A DNA stretch of 64,000 nt from Elusimicrobiota bacterium (lineage in GTDB: Bacteria > Elusimicrobiota > Elusimicrobia > UBA1565 > UBA9628), in NCBI GenBank assembly GCA_016182905.1, contig JACPFR010000019.1, positions 1 through 64,000 on the forward strand, in the 5' to 3' direction. Position numbers and translations under genes: made by a program. Shown piece by piece: positions 23,403 to 32,384 of this stretch (position 1 is its first letter; each line of letters opens with the position of its first letter). The notes under the pieces were generated by a model. The model saw nothing but the letters and a program-made list of their open reading frames with translations, made no database searches and had not been told where the DNA came from.

Positions 23403-24893
23403 ATGAAAACCGCGGTCAAGACCGCCGTCAAGACGTACGAGATGCTCATCAACGGCAAGTTCGTGAAGGCGAAGAACGGCGGCCTGCGCGACATCGTCGA
23501 CCCCGCCAGCGGCGAGCTCCTCGCCGTCGTGCCCGAGGCCGGCCGCGCCGACGTCAAGCTCGCGATCGAGGCCGCGCGCAAGGCCTTCGACGAGGGCCCC
23601 TGGCGCAAGACCTCCGCGCAGGACCGCGGCAAGTTCCTGTTCAAGATCGGCGACCTGATCCGCGCCAACGCGAAGTCCCTGGCCGAGCTCGAGGTCCGCA
23701 ACATGGGCAAGCCGCTCGCCGAGGCGGAGTACGACGTCGCCGACGCGGCCAACTGCTTCGAGTTCTACGGCGGCCTGGCGACCAAGATCCACGGCGAGAC
23801 GATGTCGGTGCCCGCGAACTCGATGAGCATCGTCGTGCGGGAGCCGGTCGGCGTGTGCGGGCAGATCATCCCCTGGAACTACCCCCTCCTGATGTCCGCG
23901 TGGAAGATCGCCCCCGCGCTCGCCGCGGGCTGCACCGTGATCCTCAAGCCCTCGGAGATGACGCCGCTGACCGCGCTGGTCCTGGCGCGCCTGACCGTCG
24001 AGGCGGGCCTGCCCCCGGGCGTCGTCAACGTCGTCTCCGGCCCCGGCGCGGGCGCCGGCGAGGAATTGGCCGAGAGCCCCCTCGTCGACAAGCTCGCCTT
24101 CACCGGCGGCACCGTCACCGGCCGCAAGATCGCGACCGCGGCCACCGGCAACCTCAAGAAGCTCACGCTCGAGCTCGGCGGCAAGAACCCGAACATCGTG
24201 TTCGCCGACGCCGATTTCGACTCCGCCGTGGACGGCGCGCTGTTCGCCGCCTTCGCCAACCAGGGCGAGGTCTGCTCCGCCGGCTCGCGCCTGCTCGTCG
24301 AGAAGTCCATCCACAAGAAGTTCGTGGAGGCGATGGTCAAGAAGATCCACCGCGTCAAGCTCGGCCACGGCCTCGGCGCCGGGGTCAAGATGGGCCCACT
24401 CGTCTCCGCCGCCCACCGCGACAAGGTCGAGGGCTACATCAAGGTCGGCCTCCACGAGGGCGCCAAGCTCGTCTGCGGCGGCGGCCGCCCCAAGGGCGCG
24501 GAGTTCGCCAAGGGGAATTTCGTCGAGCCCACCATCTTCGACGAGGTCAAGCCGACCATGCGCATCGCCCGCGAGGAGATCTTCGGGCCGGTGCTGTCCG
24601 TCATCGAGTTCAAGGACGAGGCGGAGGCGATCCGGCTCGCCAACGACACCGAGTACGGCCTCGCCGCCGGCGTGTGGACGCTCAACGTCAACAAGGGCAT
24701 CCGCGTGCTCAAGGAGCTGCGCGCCGGCATCACCTGGCTGAACACCTACCATCCGACGTTCAACGAGATGCCCTGGGGCGGGTATAAGCAAAGCGGCCAC
24801 GGCCGCGAGCTCGGGCTTTACGGCATAGAGGCCTATCTCGAGACCAAGCAGATCAACATCAACCTCGACGAGACTCCTCTTGGCTGGTACTAA
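23403..24893 (+). CDS. NAD(P)+-dependent aldehyde dehydrogenase (betaine/gamma-aminobutyraldehyde type)
   Basis: A 496-residue cytoplasmic enzyme with the full ALDH fold: PWNYPLLMSAWKIAPALAAG, the general base Glu257 in LTLELGGKNPN and the nucleophile Cys291 in NQGEVCSAGSRL. NMGKPLAEAEYDV and NTYHPTFNEMPWGGYKQSG resemble betaine-aldehyde and gamma-aminobutyraldehyde dehydrogenases rather than succinate-semialdehyde enzymes. It begins 10 bases after the permease with a GGAGA site and overlaps the aminotransferase by 14 bases, so the three genes form one uptake-and-oxidation operon. Confidence 0.92.
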   Translation: MKTAVKTAVKTYEMLINGKFVKAKNGGLRDIVDPASGELLAVVPEAGRADVKLAIEAARKAFDEGPWRKTSAQDRGKFLFKIGDLIRANAKSLAELEVRNMGKPLAEAEYDVADAANCFEFYGGLATKIHGETMSVPANSMSIVVREPVGVCGQIIPWNYPLLMSAWKIAPALAAGCTVILKPSEMTPLTALVLARLTVEAGLPPGVVNVVSGPGAGAGEELAESPLVDKLAFTGGTVTGRKIATAATGNLKKLTLELGGKNPNIVFADADFDSAVDGALFAAFANQGEVCSAGSRLLVEKSIHKKFVEAMVKKIHRVKLGHGLGAGVKMGPLVSAAHRDKVEGYIKVGLHEGAKLVCGGGRPKGAEFAKGNFVEPTIFDEVKPTMRIAREEIFGPVLSVIEFKDEAEAIRLANDTEYGLAAGVWTLNVNKGIRVLKELRAGITWLNTYHPTFNEMPWGGYKQSGHGRELGLYGIEAYLETKQININLDETPLGWY

Positions 24894-26205
24894 AGTCAGG
24901 AGCATCGTCCTCAAGACCGCGGTCCCCGGCCCCAAGAGCCTGGCGCTCATGGCCCGGCGCAGGGCCGCCGTCGCGCGGGGACCGTTCCACGGGACCCCCG
25001 TCTTCGTCGACCACGCGCACGGCGCCTTGATCACGGACGTGGACGGCAACGTGCTGATCGACCTCGCGGCGGGCATCGGCGTGGTGAATAGCGGCCACAC
25101 GCCGGAGGCCCTCGTCGAAGCGATCGGCGACCAGGCTGGGAAGCTGATCCACGGGAGCTTCAACGTCACGCCGTACGAGGGGTACGTCGCGCTGTGCGAG
25201 AAGCTCAACGGCCTCGCTCCGGGGAGGTTCGCGAAGAAGTCCTTTTTGGCGAACAGCGGAGCGGAAGCGGTGGAGAACGCGATAAAGATCGCTCGGGCTC
25301 ATACGGGCCGACCGTCCGTCATCGCCTTTGAACATGCGTTTCACGGAAGAACGTACATGGCGATGACGTTGACGGCGAAAGAGAAGCCCTATAAAACCGG
25401 CTTTGCGCCTTTTAACGGCAACGTCTTGAGGGCTCCTTATCCCTACCCTTATCACGACGTCACGGCGGAGACGGCTTTTAAGGCATTTACCGACCTCGTG
25501 GAGAAGGAGAAAGCCTCGAACGCGGCGGCCGTCATCATAGAACCCGTCCTCGGCGAAGGAGGATTCATACCGGCGCCGAAGGAATTTCTGGCGAATCTTT
25601 CCTCGTTCTGCGCCCAAAACGGCATCGTATTGATCGCCGACGAGATCCAATGCGGCTTCGGCCGCACCGGAACCTTATTCGCGTCCGAGCAGCTCGATTT
25701 CGCCCCCGATCTCATCCTGACCGCCAAGGGTCTCGGCGGCGGCATGCCGGTCTCGGCGGTGACGGGACGCGCCGAGATCATGGACGCCCCGATCGAGGGC
25801 GGCATCGGCGGCACGTTCGGCGGCAACCCCGTGGCGGTCGCCTCGGCGCTCGCCGTGATCGGCCTGATGGAGGACCCGGCGTTCCTGCCCCGCGTCCAGG
25901 CGCTCGGCCGGTCCGTGCTCGAGACCTTGTCCTCCTGGAAGGAGGAATATCCCGTCGTCGGCGACGTGCGCGGCCTCGGGCCGATGCTCGCCTTCGAGCT
26001 CGTCAAGAACCGCTCCGCCAAGGAGCCCTTCGCCGACGGGGCGAAGGCCCTCGTCAAGCGCTGCTACGAGCGCGGCGTCGTGATCATGACGGCGGGCTCC
26101 TACGGCAACTGCGTGCGCCTGCTCTTCCCGCTCGTGATCACCGACGAGCAGCTGGCCGAGGCGTTCGAGGTCCTCGAAGAAGGCCTGAAGGGCCTCGAGC
26201 CTTAA
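24880..26205 (+). CDS. gabT: Class III aminotransferase (4-aminobutyrate aminotransferase-like)
   Basis: 441 residues, PLP enzyme. The PLP lysine is Lys283 in ILTAKGLGGGMP; NSGAEAVENAIKIAR, HGRTYMAMTLTAKEKPYK and IADEIQCGFGRTGTLFA match 4-aminobutyrate/5-aminovalerate aminotransferases. It starts at a TTG inside the end of the dehydrogenase gene; the first in-frame ATG (24949) would cut the conserved N-terminal arm. It moves the omega-amino group to 2-oxoglutarate, giving a semialdehyde that the upstream dehydrogenase could oxidise. Bases about 25230-25680 are clearly less GC-rich than the rest of the gene. Confidence 0.9.
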   Translation: MAGTKVRSIVLKTAVPGPKSLALMARRRAAVARGPFHGTPVFVDHAHGALITDVDGNVLIDLAAGIGVVNSGHTPEALVEAIGDQAGKLIHGSFNVTPYEGYVALCEKLNGLAPGRFAKKSFLANSGAEAVENAIKIARAHTGRPSVIAFEHAFHGRTYMAMTLTAKEKPYKTGFAPFNGNVLRAPYPYPYHDVTAETAFKAFTDLVEKEKASNAAAVIIEPVLGEGGFIPAPKEFLANLSSFCAQNGIVLIADEIQCGFGRTGTLFASEQLDFAPDLILTAKGLGGGMPVSAVTGRAEIMDAPIEGGIGGTFGGNPVAVASALAVIGLMEDPAFLPRVQALGRSVLETLSSWKEEYPVVGDVRGLGPMLAFELVKNRSAKEPFADGAKALVKRCYERGVVIMTAGSYGNCVRLLFPLVITDEQLAEAFEVLEEGLKGLEP

Positions 26206-26312
26206 GCGCGCGGAGCGGAAAGACCGTCGCGGCACGGTCAGTATAAGATTTATAATATTAATTTGCCCGGGCGTCATGTCAGGTACGCTCACGATTGAGT
26301 TATACCTTGCTC

Positions 26313-28502
26313 ATGAAGCCAGCCCGGCCCCCCCGCCGCCTCGATCTCGCCGCGCTCCTGCTGGCGGCGCTCGCCCGGGCGGCCCCCGGCGAGGAGATCC
26401 AGAGCCTCAAGCGGCTCAGTCTCGAGGAGCTTCTCGACGTCCCGATCACGGTCGCCTCGGGATTATCCGAGCGGCCCTCCGGCGCGCCATGGAGCGCGCA
26501 CGTCGTGACGGAGGAGACGATCCGCGCCCGCGGCTACGCCACGCTGCTCGACCTGCTCGAGGACGTGCCTCAGTTCGAGATCCAGCACAAGGACTCGGAG
26601 ACCCGCCGGAACATCGTCAGCGTCCGCGGCCTCTTCGGCAACGAGCGCCTGCTCATCCTCTACGACGGCGTCCGCGTCACGCCCCCGTCCGGGGACATCT
26701 ACGCGCTGAGCACGCAGTTCTCCCTGCGCAGCGCCAAGCGCGTGGAGATCGTCGTGGGCCCGATGTCGGCGCTTTACGGCCCCGATGCCTTCAGCGGCGC
26801 GATCAACATCGTCACGAAGAAGGGCGGAGAGCTCGAAGGGGCCCGCCTCTCGGGCGGGGGCGGATCCTACGGGACGTCGGACGTCTCGGCGTCGGGGGGG
26901 ATCTCGTTCCTGCGCGGCGCGGAGTTCTCCGCGGCCGCCCACCGCTACGCGTCGGACGAGCCGTTCCTGCCGAGCCGCTACCCCGGCGATTTCGCCGCGG
27001 CGCCGCCGATCCCCGCGCGCCCCTACGAGGCAGGCACCGGCTCCCTGTTCTTCCACGGCCGTCTCAATCTGGGCCTCCTCGAGACGGGCTACCTGCGCAT
27101 GGACGAGTCGCATTCATCGGCCACGGGCGTCAAGCCCGAGTTCTCGCTTTATGACAAGGACGCCCGGTTCCTGACCGTCTACGACACCTTCTACGCCAAG
27201 CACTCCTTTCTCACCGACGACGAAAGTTGGAAGCTCGACACCCACGCCGCCTTCCACTCCTACGAGATCGACCCCAAGAGCCGTTTCATCAACTCCTTTT
27301 CGAATTTTCGGGACGCCTACAAGTACGCCTACGACCGGACGTTCGAGTTCCGGGAGCAGGTCGCCTACCGGCTCGCGGCCGAATCTTCCCTGGTCGCGGG
27401 GATCAGCTACGAGGATCATTCGTCCCTCGCCTATTCGTCCGACCTCGATCGCCCCTTCGACACCGGCCGAAGCGCGCCATCCCAGGGTTTCCTCTATCCC
27501 GGCTCCGACGTCGTAGACCTCAACGGGAAGCCCTTGGGAATCCCGGTGGATTTCCATTATCTCCAATATCAGAACATAGGCGCCTTCGTCCAGCTGGGGC
27601 TCAAGCAGGAGCGCGCGAGCGTCACGCTCGGGGCGCGCTTCGACCACAACACGCGCTACGGCGACGCCGCCAATCCGCGCATCGGCGCCGTCTTCGAGCC
27701 CGTCGAGAGGCTCACGCTCAAGGCCAACTACGGCGAGGCCTTCGTGGCCCCCTCCCCTTTCCGTACGCACGGCCACTTCGGATCCTTCACGCCGACGACC
27801 AACGGCCTCGGCCAGATCACCGGCCTGCAGAGCTTCTTCTTCACCTTGCCCAACCCCGGCCTGCGGCCCGAGAAGCTGAGGGAATGGGACGCCGGCGTTT
27901 CGTACCGCTTCACCGAGGCGGTCTGGGGAAATCTCAACGGATACTACACGGAGGTCACGCACCTGATCCAGGACGACGTCGTCTCGGGACCCGGCGTCTT
28001 CAAGGGCTGGCCCGTCGCCGCGATCGCGAACTCCGTCAACCGCGGCTTCTCGCGGACCTACGGAGGGACGGCACGCATCGACGCGCTGGCGCACGCGGGC
28101 GCCTGGTCCTTCAAGCCCAACGCGGCCTACACCTGCTCAGCGGGCAGCGTGGACGGAGGCGTCCTGGCCTACAGCGCCAGACACTCGGTTCAGGCGGGCC
28201 TCGAGGCGGGGCGCGGCAAGCTGACCATGTACCCCCGCGTGATCTATCGCAGCCGCACCTACAGCGCGACAAAAGATCCCCAGGGCGGCCTGCAGAGCGC
28301 CGCCCCCTACGCGCTCGTCAACGTCCACGTCCGATACAAGGATATCGTCACGACGCCGTTCCGCCTGTCCTCGTACATCGGCGTCACCAACCTCTTCGAC
28401 CTGCGCTACCGCAACGCCGCATTCACCGCCGGCTCGGTGGGCTTCCCCGCGGTCCCGCAGGACCCTCTCCGCGTCGCCGGCGGCCTGGAGCTGGAGTTCT
28501 GA
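26313..28502 (+). CDS. TonB-dependent outer-membrane receptor
   Basis: 729 residues. The signal peptide is (LDLAALLLAALARAAPG); SLEELLDVPITVASG is the usual pre-plug segment. A plug domain follows (about 60-165: LLDLLEDVPQF, VSVRGLFGNERLLILYDGVR, RVEIVVGPMSALYGPDAFSG and INIVTKKGG), then a beta-barrel with terminal LELEF. There is no obvious TonB box of classical type. It is the first gene of an operon with a YfiR-like protein, a histidine kinase and a receiver, joined by 1- to 4-base overlaps, which points to a sensing or regulated-uptake role rather than simple siderophore import. An AT-rich stretch (26245-26262, TTTATAATATTAATTT) may hold the promoter. Confidence 0.93.
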   Translation: MKPARPPRRLDLAALLLAALARAAPGEEIQSLKRLSLEELLDVPITVASGLSERPSGAPWSAHVVTEETIRARGYATLLDLLEDVPQFEIQHKDSETRRNIVSVRGLFGNERLLILYDGVRVTPPSGDIYALSTQFSLRSAKRVEIVVGPMSALYGPDAFSGAINIVTKKGGELEGARLSGGGGSYGTSDVSASGGISFLRGAEFSAAAHRYASDEPFLPSRYPGDFAAAPPIPARPYEAGTGSLFFHGRLNLGLLETGYLRMDESHSSATGVKPEFSLYDKDARFLTVYDTFYAKHSFLTDDESWKLDTHAAFHSYEIDPKSRFINSFSNFRDAYKYAYDRTFEFREQVAYRLAAESSLVAGISYEDHSSLAYSSDLDRPFDTGRSAPSQGFLYPGSDVVDLNGKPLGIPVDFHYLQYQNIGAFVQLGLKQERASVTLGARFDHNTRYGDAANPRIGAVFEPVERLTLKANYGEAFVAPSPFRTHGHFGSFTPTTNGLGQITGLQSFFFTLPNPGLRPEKLREWDAGVSYRFTEAVWGNLNGYYTEVTHLIQDDVVSGPGVFKGWPVAAIANSVNRGFSRTYGGTARIDALAHAGAWSFKPNAAYTCSAGSVDGGVLAYSARHSVQAGLEAGRGKLTMYPRVIYRSRTYSATKDPQGGLQSAAPYALVNVHVRYKDIVTTPFRLSSYIGVTNLFDLRYRNAAFTAGSVGFPAVPQDPLRVAGGLELEF

Positions 28503-29035
28503 TGGCTCCGCGCCTTCTGCTGACGGTGATCCTGGCGCTGCCCGCCGCGGCCGCGGCCCCGCCGATCGCGGCGGCCGAGGTGAAGGCGGTCTTCCTTTAC
28601 AATTTCACGAAGTTCGTCGAATGGCCGCCCGAGTCCTTCCCGTCTCCGCGGTCGCCCATCGTCATCGGCGTGCTGGGCTCCGACCCTTTCGGCGCCGTCC
28701 TGGACCAAACCGTCGCCGGCGAAACCGTCAACGGCCGGCCCATCGAGATCCGGCGCTTCGCGCGTTTCGCGGACCTGCTGCCGTGCCACATCCTCTTCAT
28801 CTCGGCTTCCCAGGAAGAGCGCGTGCCGGTGATCCTCAGCCGCCTGCGCCGAACGGCGACTTTGACCGTCGCGGACATGGATGGATTCGCGACGCGCGGC
28901 GGGGCCATCGAGCTCCGGGTCGAGGGCGGCCGGATGCGCTTTGAGATCAGCCGGGAGGCGGTGGACGACGCCGGCCTCAGGGTGAGCGCACGCCTCCTCA
29001 ACCTGGCCAGCGCCGTCCGCCCGAGGCGCTCATGA
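28502..29035 (+). CDS. YfiR/DUF4154-family periplasmic protein
   Basis: 177 residues: signal peptide (LLLTVILALPAAAAA), then the DUF4154 core beginning EVKAVFLYNFTKFVEWPPESF, with LVIGVLG-like strand (IVIGVLGSDPFGAVLD), HILFISASQEERVPVIL and the C-terminal VSARLLNLASAVR. YfiR of Pseudomonas is a periplasmic repressor of a membrane cyclase, and family members often sit beside TonB receptors and sensor kinases. Start overlaps the receptor stop by one base (TGATG); stop overlaps the kinase start (ATGA). I infer that it couples receptor state to the kinase. Confidence 0.9.
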   Translation: MAPRLLLTVILALPAAAAAPPIAAAEVKAVFLYNFTKFVEWPPESFPSPRSPIVIGVLGSDPFGAVLDQTVAGETVNGRPIEIRRFARFADLLPCHILFISASQEERVPVILSRLRRTATLTVADMDGFATRGGAIELRVEGGRMRFEISREAVDDAGLRVSARLLNLASAVRPRRS

Positions 29036-30858
29036 GACGGCGCTTCGCGGGCCTGAAGCTCGGAACGAAGCTTCTGATGGTCATCACCGGCACCAGCGTG
29101 CTCGCCCTGTCGCTGGCCTGCGCGGGCTTCATCGCCTACGAGATCTCCGCCTTCCGCGCCCGCGCCGGACGGGACATGGACCTGCGGGCGGCGATGCTCG
29201 GCGCCGGCGGCGCTCCCGCCCTGGCCTTCTCGGACGAGAAGGACGCGATGGAAACGCTCGCCATTCTTCGGGCCGATCCGTACGCGGCCGCGGCCCAGTT
29301 CTACGCGAGCGACGGGAGCCTTTTCGCCTCCTACGTCCGCGAGGACGGGCGCGGGGGTCCGCCTCCGCGGCCGGCGAGCGACGGCCACGTTTTCTCATGG
29401 GAGCGCCAGACGACCGCCTCGGGAGTCTACCTGGCGGGCCGGCGCATCGGGACGGTGGTCTTGACGAGAGACCTCGGCGAGATGCGTCGCAGCCTGGCCG
29501 CCGTCCTCAGCATCTCGCTCGTGCTGCTCCTCGGCTCCTCGCTCACCGCGCTGGCGCTCGCGGCCCGGCTGCAGCGCGTGATATCGGAGCCGATCCTCGA
29601 CCTGACGCGCGCGGCCGAGGCGATCGCCGAGCAGGGCGACTATTCGTCCCGCGTGGCGGCGCGCGGAGGCGACGAACTCGGCGTCCTCGTCGCCGCCTTC
29701 AACGAGATGCTCACCCAGATCCAACGGCGAGACGCGGCCCTGCGCGATTCGCGGCAGCGGCTGGCCCTCCTGGTCGAGTCGACGCCTCTCGGCGTCATCG
29801 TGTGGGACCCCGACTTCCGCGTCCTCGAATGGAACCCGGCCGCCGAGAGGATCTTCGGCTACCCGCCCGGGGAAGCGAGTGGAAAAGAGGGCACGTTCAT
29901 CTTGAGCGAGCGCACGTGGACCACTCAGGTCAAGGCCGTTTGGGAGGATCTGCTGGCGCGGCGCGGCGGCTCGCGATTCACCAACGAAAACGTCGCCAAG
30001 GACGGACGGACCATCATCTGCGACTGGTACAACACGCCCTTGGTGGGCGCCGGGGACAAGGTGATCGCCGTCGCCTCCATGGTCGACGACGTCACCGAGC
30101 GCAAGCGAGCCCAGGACGAGCTCCGCAGCCTCACCGACCAGCTGGAGCGGCGGGTCGCGGAACGCACGGCCGAGCTTCTCGCCCTCAACAAGGAGCTCGA
30201 GACGTTCTGTTATTCCGTCTCTCACGACCTGCGCGCGCCCCTGCGCGCGATCAACGGCTTCAGCAGCCTGCTGCTCGCCAATTACTCGGGCCGGCTCGAT
30301 GCCGAAGGAAAAGACCACCTCGCGCGCACCGCCGCGGCCGCCCGCCGCATGTCGGAGATCATCGACGACCTGCTCGATCTCTCTCGCGTCACGCGCACCG
30401 CGATGAGGCCGGTCCCCGTCGACCTCGGCGCGCTCGCCCGCGACATCGCGGGCCAGCTGCAGGCGCGCGAGCCCGAGAGGCGGGTGGACGTCGTCATCGA
30501 CGCGGGCGCGCCGGCCTTGGGCGACCCGAGCCTGCTGCGCCTGCTGCTCGAGAATCTGCTGTCCAACGCGTGGAAATTCACCTCGCGAACGGCCGCGCCC
30601 CGCGTCGAAGTGCGCGCCCGGCGGGAGGGCGGGCGCACGGTCTACTCGGTGCGCGACAACGGCGCGGGCTTCGACCCGGCCTACGCCGACAAGCTCTTCA
30701 AGCCCTTCTCGCGCCTCCATACCGAGGGCGAATTCGCCGGAACGGGCGTCGGCCTGGCCACCGCCGCGCGCATCATCGAGCGCCACGGGGGCCGGATCTG
30801 GGCGGAAGGCGCGGTCGGCCTCGGCGCCGCGTTCCATTTCATCCTGCCGGAAACCTGA
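29032..30858 (+). CDS. Membrane histidine kinase with CHASE8-like, HAMP and PAS domains
   Basis: 608 residues in order: membrane span (about 15-37), periplasmic CHASE8-like domain (40-150; LAFSDEKDAMETLAILRADP is typical), second span (155-180), HAMP (185-240), PAS (245-365; VIVWDPDFRVLEWNPAAERI), and a phytochrome-type HisKA with His398 in CYSVSHDLRAPLRAINGFSS. The HATPase domain has LLSNAWKFTS, DNGAGFD and GTGVGLA. CHASE8 kinases are frequently paired with YfiR-type proteins, as here. The downstream Rcp1-like receiver is the expected phospho-acceptor. Confidence 0.95.
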   Translation: MRRRFAGLKLGTKLLMVITGTSVLALSLACAGFIAYEISAFRARAGRDMDLRAAMLGAGGAPALAFSDEKDAMETLAILRADPYAAAAQFYASDGSLFASYVREDGRGGPPPRPASDGHVFSWERQTTASGVYLAGRRIGTVVLTRDLGEMRRSLAAVLSISLVLLLGSSLTALALAARLQRVISEPILDLTRAAEAIAEQGDYSSRVAARGGDELGVLVAAFNEMLTQIQRRDAALRDSRQRLALLVESTPLGVIVWDPDFRVLEWNPAAERIFGYPPGEASGKEGTFILSERTWTTQVKAVWEDLLARRGGSRFTNENVAKDGRTIICDWYNTPLVGAGDKVIAVASMVDDVTERKRAQDELRSLTDQLERRVAERTAELLALNKELETFCYSVSHDLRAPLRAINGFSSLLLANYSGRLDAEGKDHLARTAAAARRMSEIIDDLLDLSRVTRTAMRPVPVDLGALARDIAGQLQAREPERRVDVVIDAGAPALGDPSLLRLLLENLLSNAWKFTSRTAAPRVEVRARREGGRTVYSVRDNGAGFDPAYADKLFKPFSRLHTEGEFAGTGVGLATAARIIERHGGRIWAEGAVGLGAAFHFILPET

Positions 30859-30866
30859 GGGATCCC

Positions 30867-31289
30867 ATGCTCGAAAAGACGATACTGCTGATCGAGGACA
30901 ATCCGGACGACGCGCACCTGACCTTGGAGGCATTCAAGGCGGCCGGAGTCCGCGCGCGCTTCGCCGTCGCGACGAACGGCTCCGAGGCGCTGAACTACCT
31001 GCGCGACGCGGAGGAACCGCCGGCGTTCATCCTGCTGGATCTGAATCTGCCCAAGCTCAGCGGCCACGAGATCCTCGAACGCATCCGCGCGGGTCACGGG
31101 ACGAAGTCGGTCCCGGTCATCATACTGACTTCCTCGATCGAGACCGCCGATCTGGTCCGCTGCTACGCGCTGGGCGCCAACAGCTTCGTGCGCAAGCCCG
31201 TGGACTTCGGGCAATTCCTCGACATCGCCCGGCTGCTGGGGCGCTACTGGCTCGAGATCAACGTGGCTTTGCCGGCTGGACGAGCTTGA
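30867..31289 (+). CDS. Rcp1-like response-regulator receiver domain
   Basis: 140 residues, no output domain: IEDNPDDAHLTLEAF, Asp58 in FILLDLNLPKLSG, Thr88/Ser89 and Lys110 in SFVRKPVDF. The EDNPDD start and DLNLPKxxG block are those of receivers paired with phytochrome-type kinases (Rcp1 class), matching the kinase just upstream (8-base gap). Its final 32 bases overlap the 3' end of the convergent cyclophilin gene. Confidence 0.93.
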   Translation: MLEKTILLIEDNPDDAHLTLEAFKAAGVRARFAVATNGSEALNYLRDAEEPPAFILLDLNLPKLSGHEILERIRAGHGTKSVPVIILTSSIETADLVRCYALGANSFVRKPVDFGQFLDIARLLGRYWLEINVALPAGRA

Positions 31290-31761
31290 CCTTCTCCATC
31301 TTGACGGGCGTCTTCGGCCGGTCGGAGCCGTCGCGCGGGGAATCCCCGATCTTGACGACGACGTCCTGGCCCTCGATCACCTGGCCGAAGATCGCGTGGC
31401 GGTTGTCGAGGTGCGGCGTCGCGGCCAAGGTGATGAAGAACTGGGAGCCGCCGGTGTCGGGGCCCGCGTTCGCCATGGACAGGACGCCCGCCTTGCTGTG
31501 CTTGAGCTTGGGATGGAACTCGTCGAGGATGGTCCAGCCGGGACCGCCGCGGCCGGTGCCCGTCGGGTCGCCGGTCTGCACCATGAACTTGGGGATCACG
31601 CGGTGGAACAGCACGCCGTCGTAATAGCCCTTCTCCACGAGCTTCAGGAAGTTCGCGACCGTATCGGGCGCTTCCTTCGGGAACAGCTCCACGGCGATCT
31701 TGCCGAGGGTGCTCGCGATCTCGACGACGGGATTGTCGGTCTTATAGGGGCGGTCGGCCAT
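31258..31761 (-). CDS. ppiB: Cytoplasmic cyclophilin-type peptidyl-prolyl isomerase
   Basis: 167 residues with no signal peptide. Active-site blocks: FHRVIPKFMVQTGDPTGTGRGG, SMANAGPDTGGSQFFIT and HLDNRHAIFGQVIEGQDVV. These match bacterial PpiB closely. The ATG at 31761 has a GGAGAT site 5 bases upstream. It follows tdk after 23 bases on the same strand and is likely the last gene of the tdk-rfbB-epimerase transcript. Confidence 0.94.
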   Translation of the reverse strand: MADRPYKTDNPVVEIASTLGKIAVELFPKEAPDTVANFLKLVEKGYYDGVLFHRVIPKFMVQTGDPTGTGRGGPGWTILDEFHPKLKHSKAGVLSMANAGPDTGGSQFFITLAATPHLDNRHAIFGQVIEGQDVVVKIGDSPRDGSDRPKTPVKMEKVKLVQPAKPR

Positions 31762-31784
31762 GTTGATCTCCTCTTTTAGCGCTC

Positions 31785-32384
31785 TTAGCGTTTGAAACAG
31801 CGGCGGCAGCGGGCTTCGTATTTGTCGGCGGCGCCGACCTCGACGACCTTGCGGCCGCCGGAGAGGCGCTGGGAACGGTTGGCGGGGTTGCCGCACAGCA
31901 TGCAGATGGCCAGGTTCTTCGTGACGAACTCGGACAGGGCCATCAGGCGCGCGGTCGTCTCGAAGGGCTCGCCGCGGAAGTCCTGGTCGAGGCCGGCCAC
32001 GATGACGCGCCGGCCCTCGCCGGCGAGCCTCTCGCAGACCCCGATGATGTCGGCGTCGAAGAACTGGACCTCGTCGATGCCGACGACCTGGGTCTCCGGG
32101 TCGATCCGGGTCAGGATGTCCTTCGCCTTGGCCACCGCGATCGAGGGCGTCTTGACCAGGTCGTGGGAGACGATGTGGTCCTTCGCGTAGCGCACGTCGA
32201 GGGCGGAGTTGAACACCTGGACCTTCTGGCGCGCGATCTGGGCCAGGCGCAGGCGCCGGATCAGCTCCTGGGTCTTGCCGGAGAACATCGAGCCGACGAC
32301 GATCTCCATCCAGCCGCCGTGGCTCCAGGACATCGGGGCCGCGGGGCGGTGGCCGTTGACGAGGGTCTTCTTCTTCCTGCTCAT
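31785..32384 (-). CDS. tdk: Thymidine kinase
   Basis: 199 residues. P-loop GSMFSGKTQELIRRL (about 30-44), Asp-Glu motif VVGIDEVQFFD, lasso region FETTARLMALSEFV, and a zinc site formed by CMLCGN and CRRCFKR. This is the type II (bacterial/cytosolic) enzyme that salvages thymidine to dTMP. A Lys/Arg-rich N-terminal extension of about 25 residues precedes the P-loop. The ATG overlaps the stop of the dehydratase gene (ATGA). Confidence 0.95.
   Translation of the reverse strand: MSRKKKTLVNGHRPAAPMSWSHGGWMEIVVGSMFSGKTQELIRRLRLAQIARQKVQVFNSALDVRYAKDHIVSHDLVKTPSIAVAKAKDILTRIDPETQVVGIDEVQFFDADIIGVCERLAGEGRRVIVAGLDQDFRGEPFETTARLMALSEFVTKNLAICMLCGNPANRSQRLSGGRKVVEVGAADKYEARCRRCFKR

Noticed and set aside
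31258-31289. The tail-to-tail overlap of 32 bases between the receiver and ppiB as a regulatory antisense device
   Set aside because: Short convergent overlaps are frequent in compact genomes and nothing else points to regulation.
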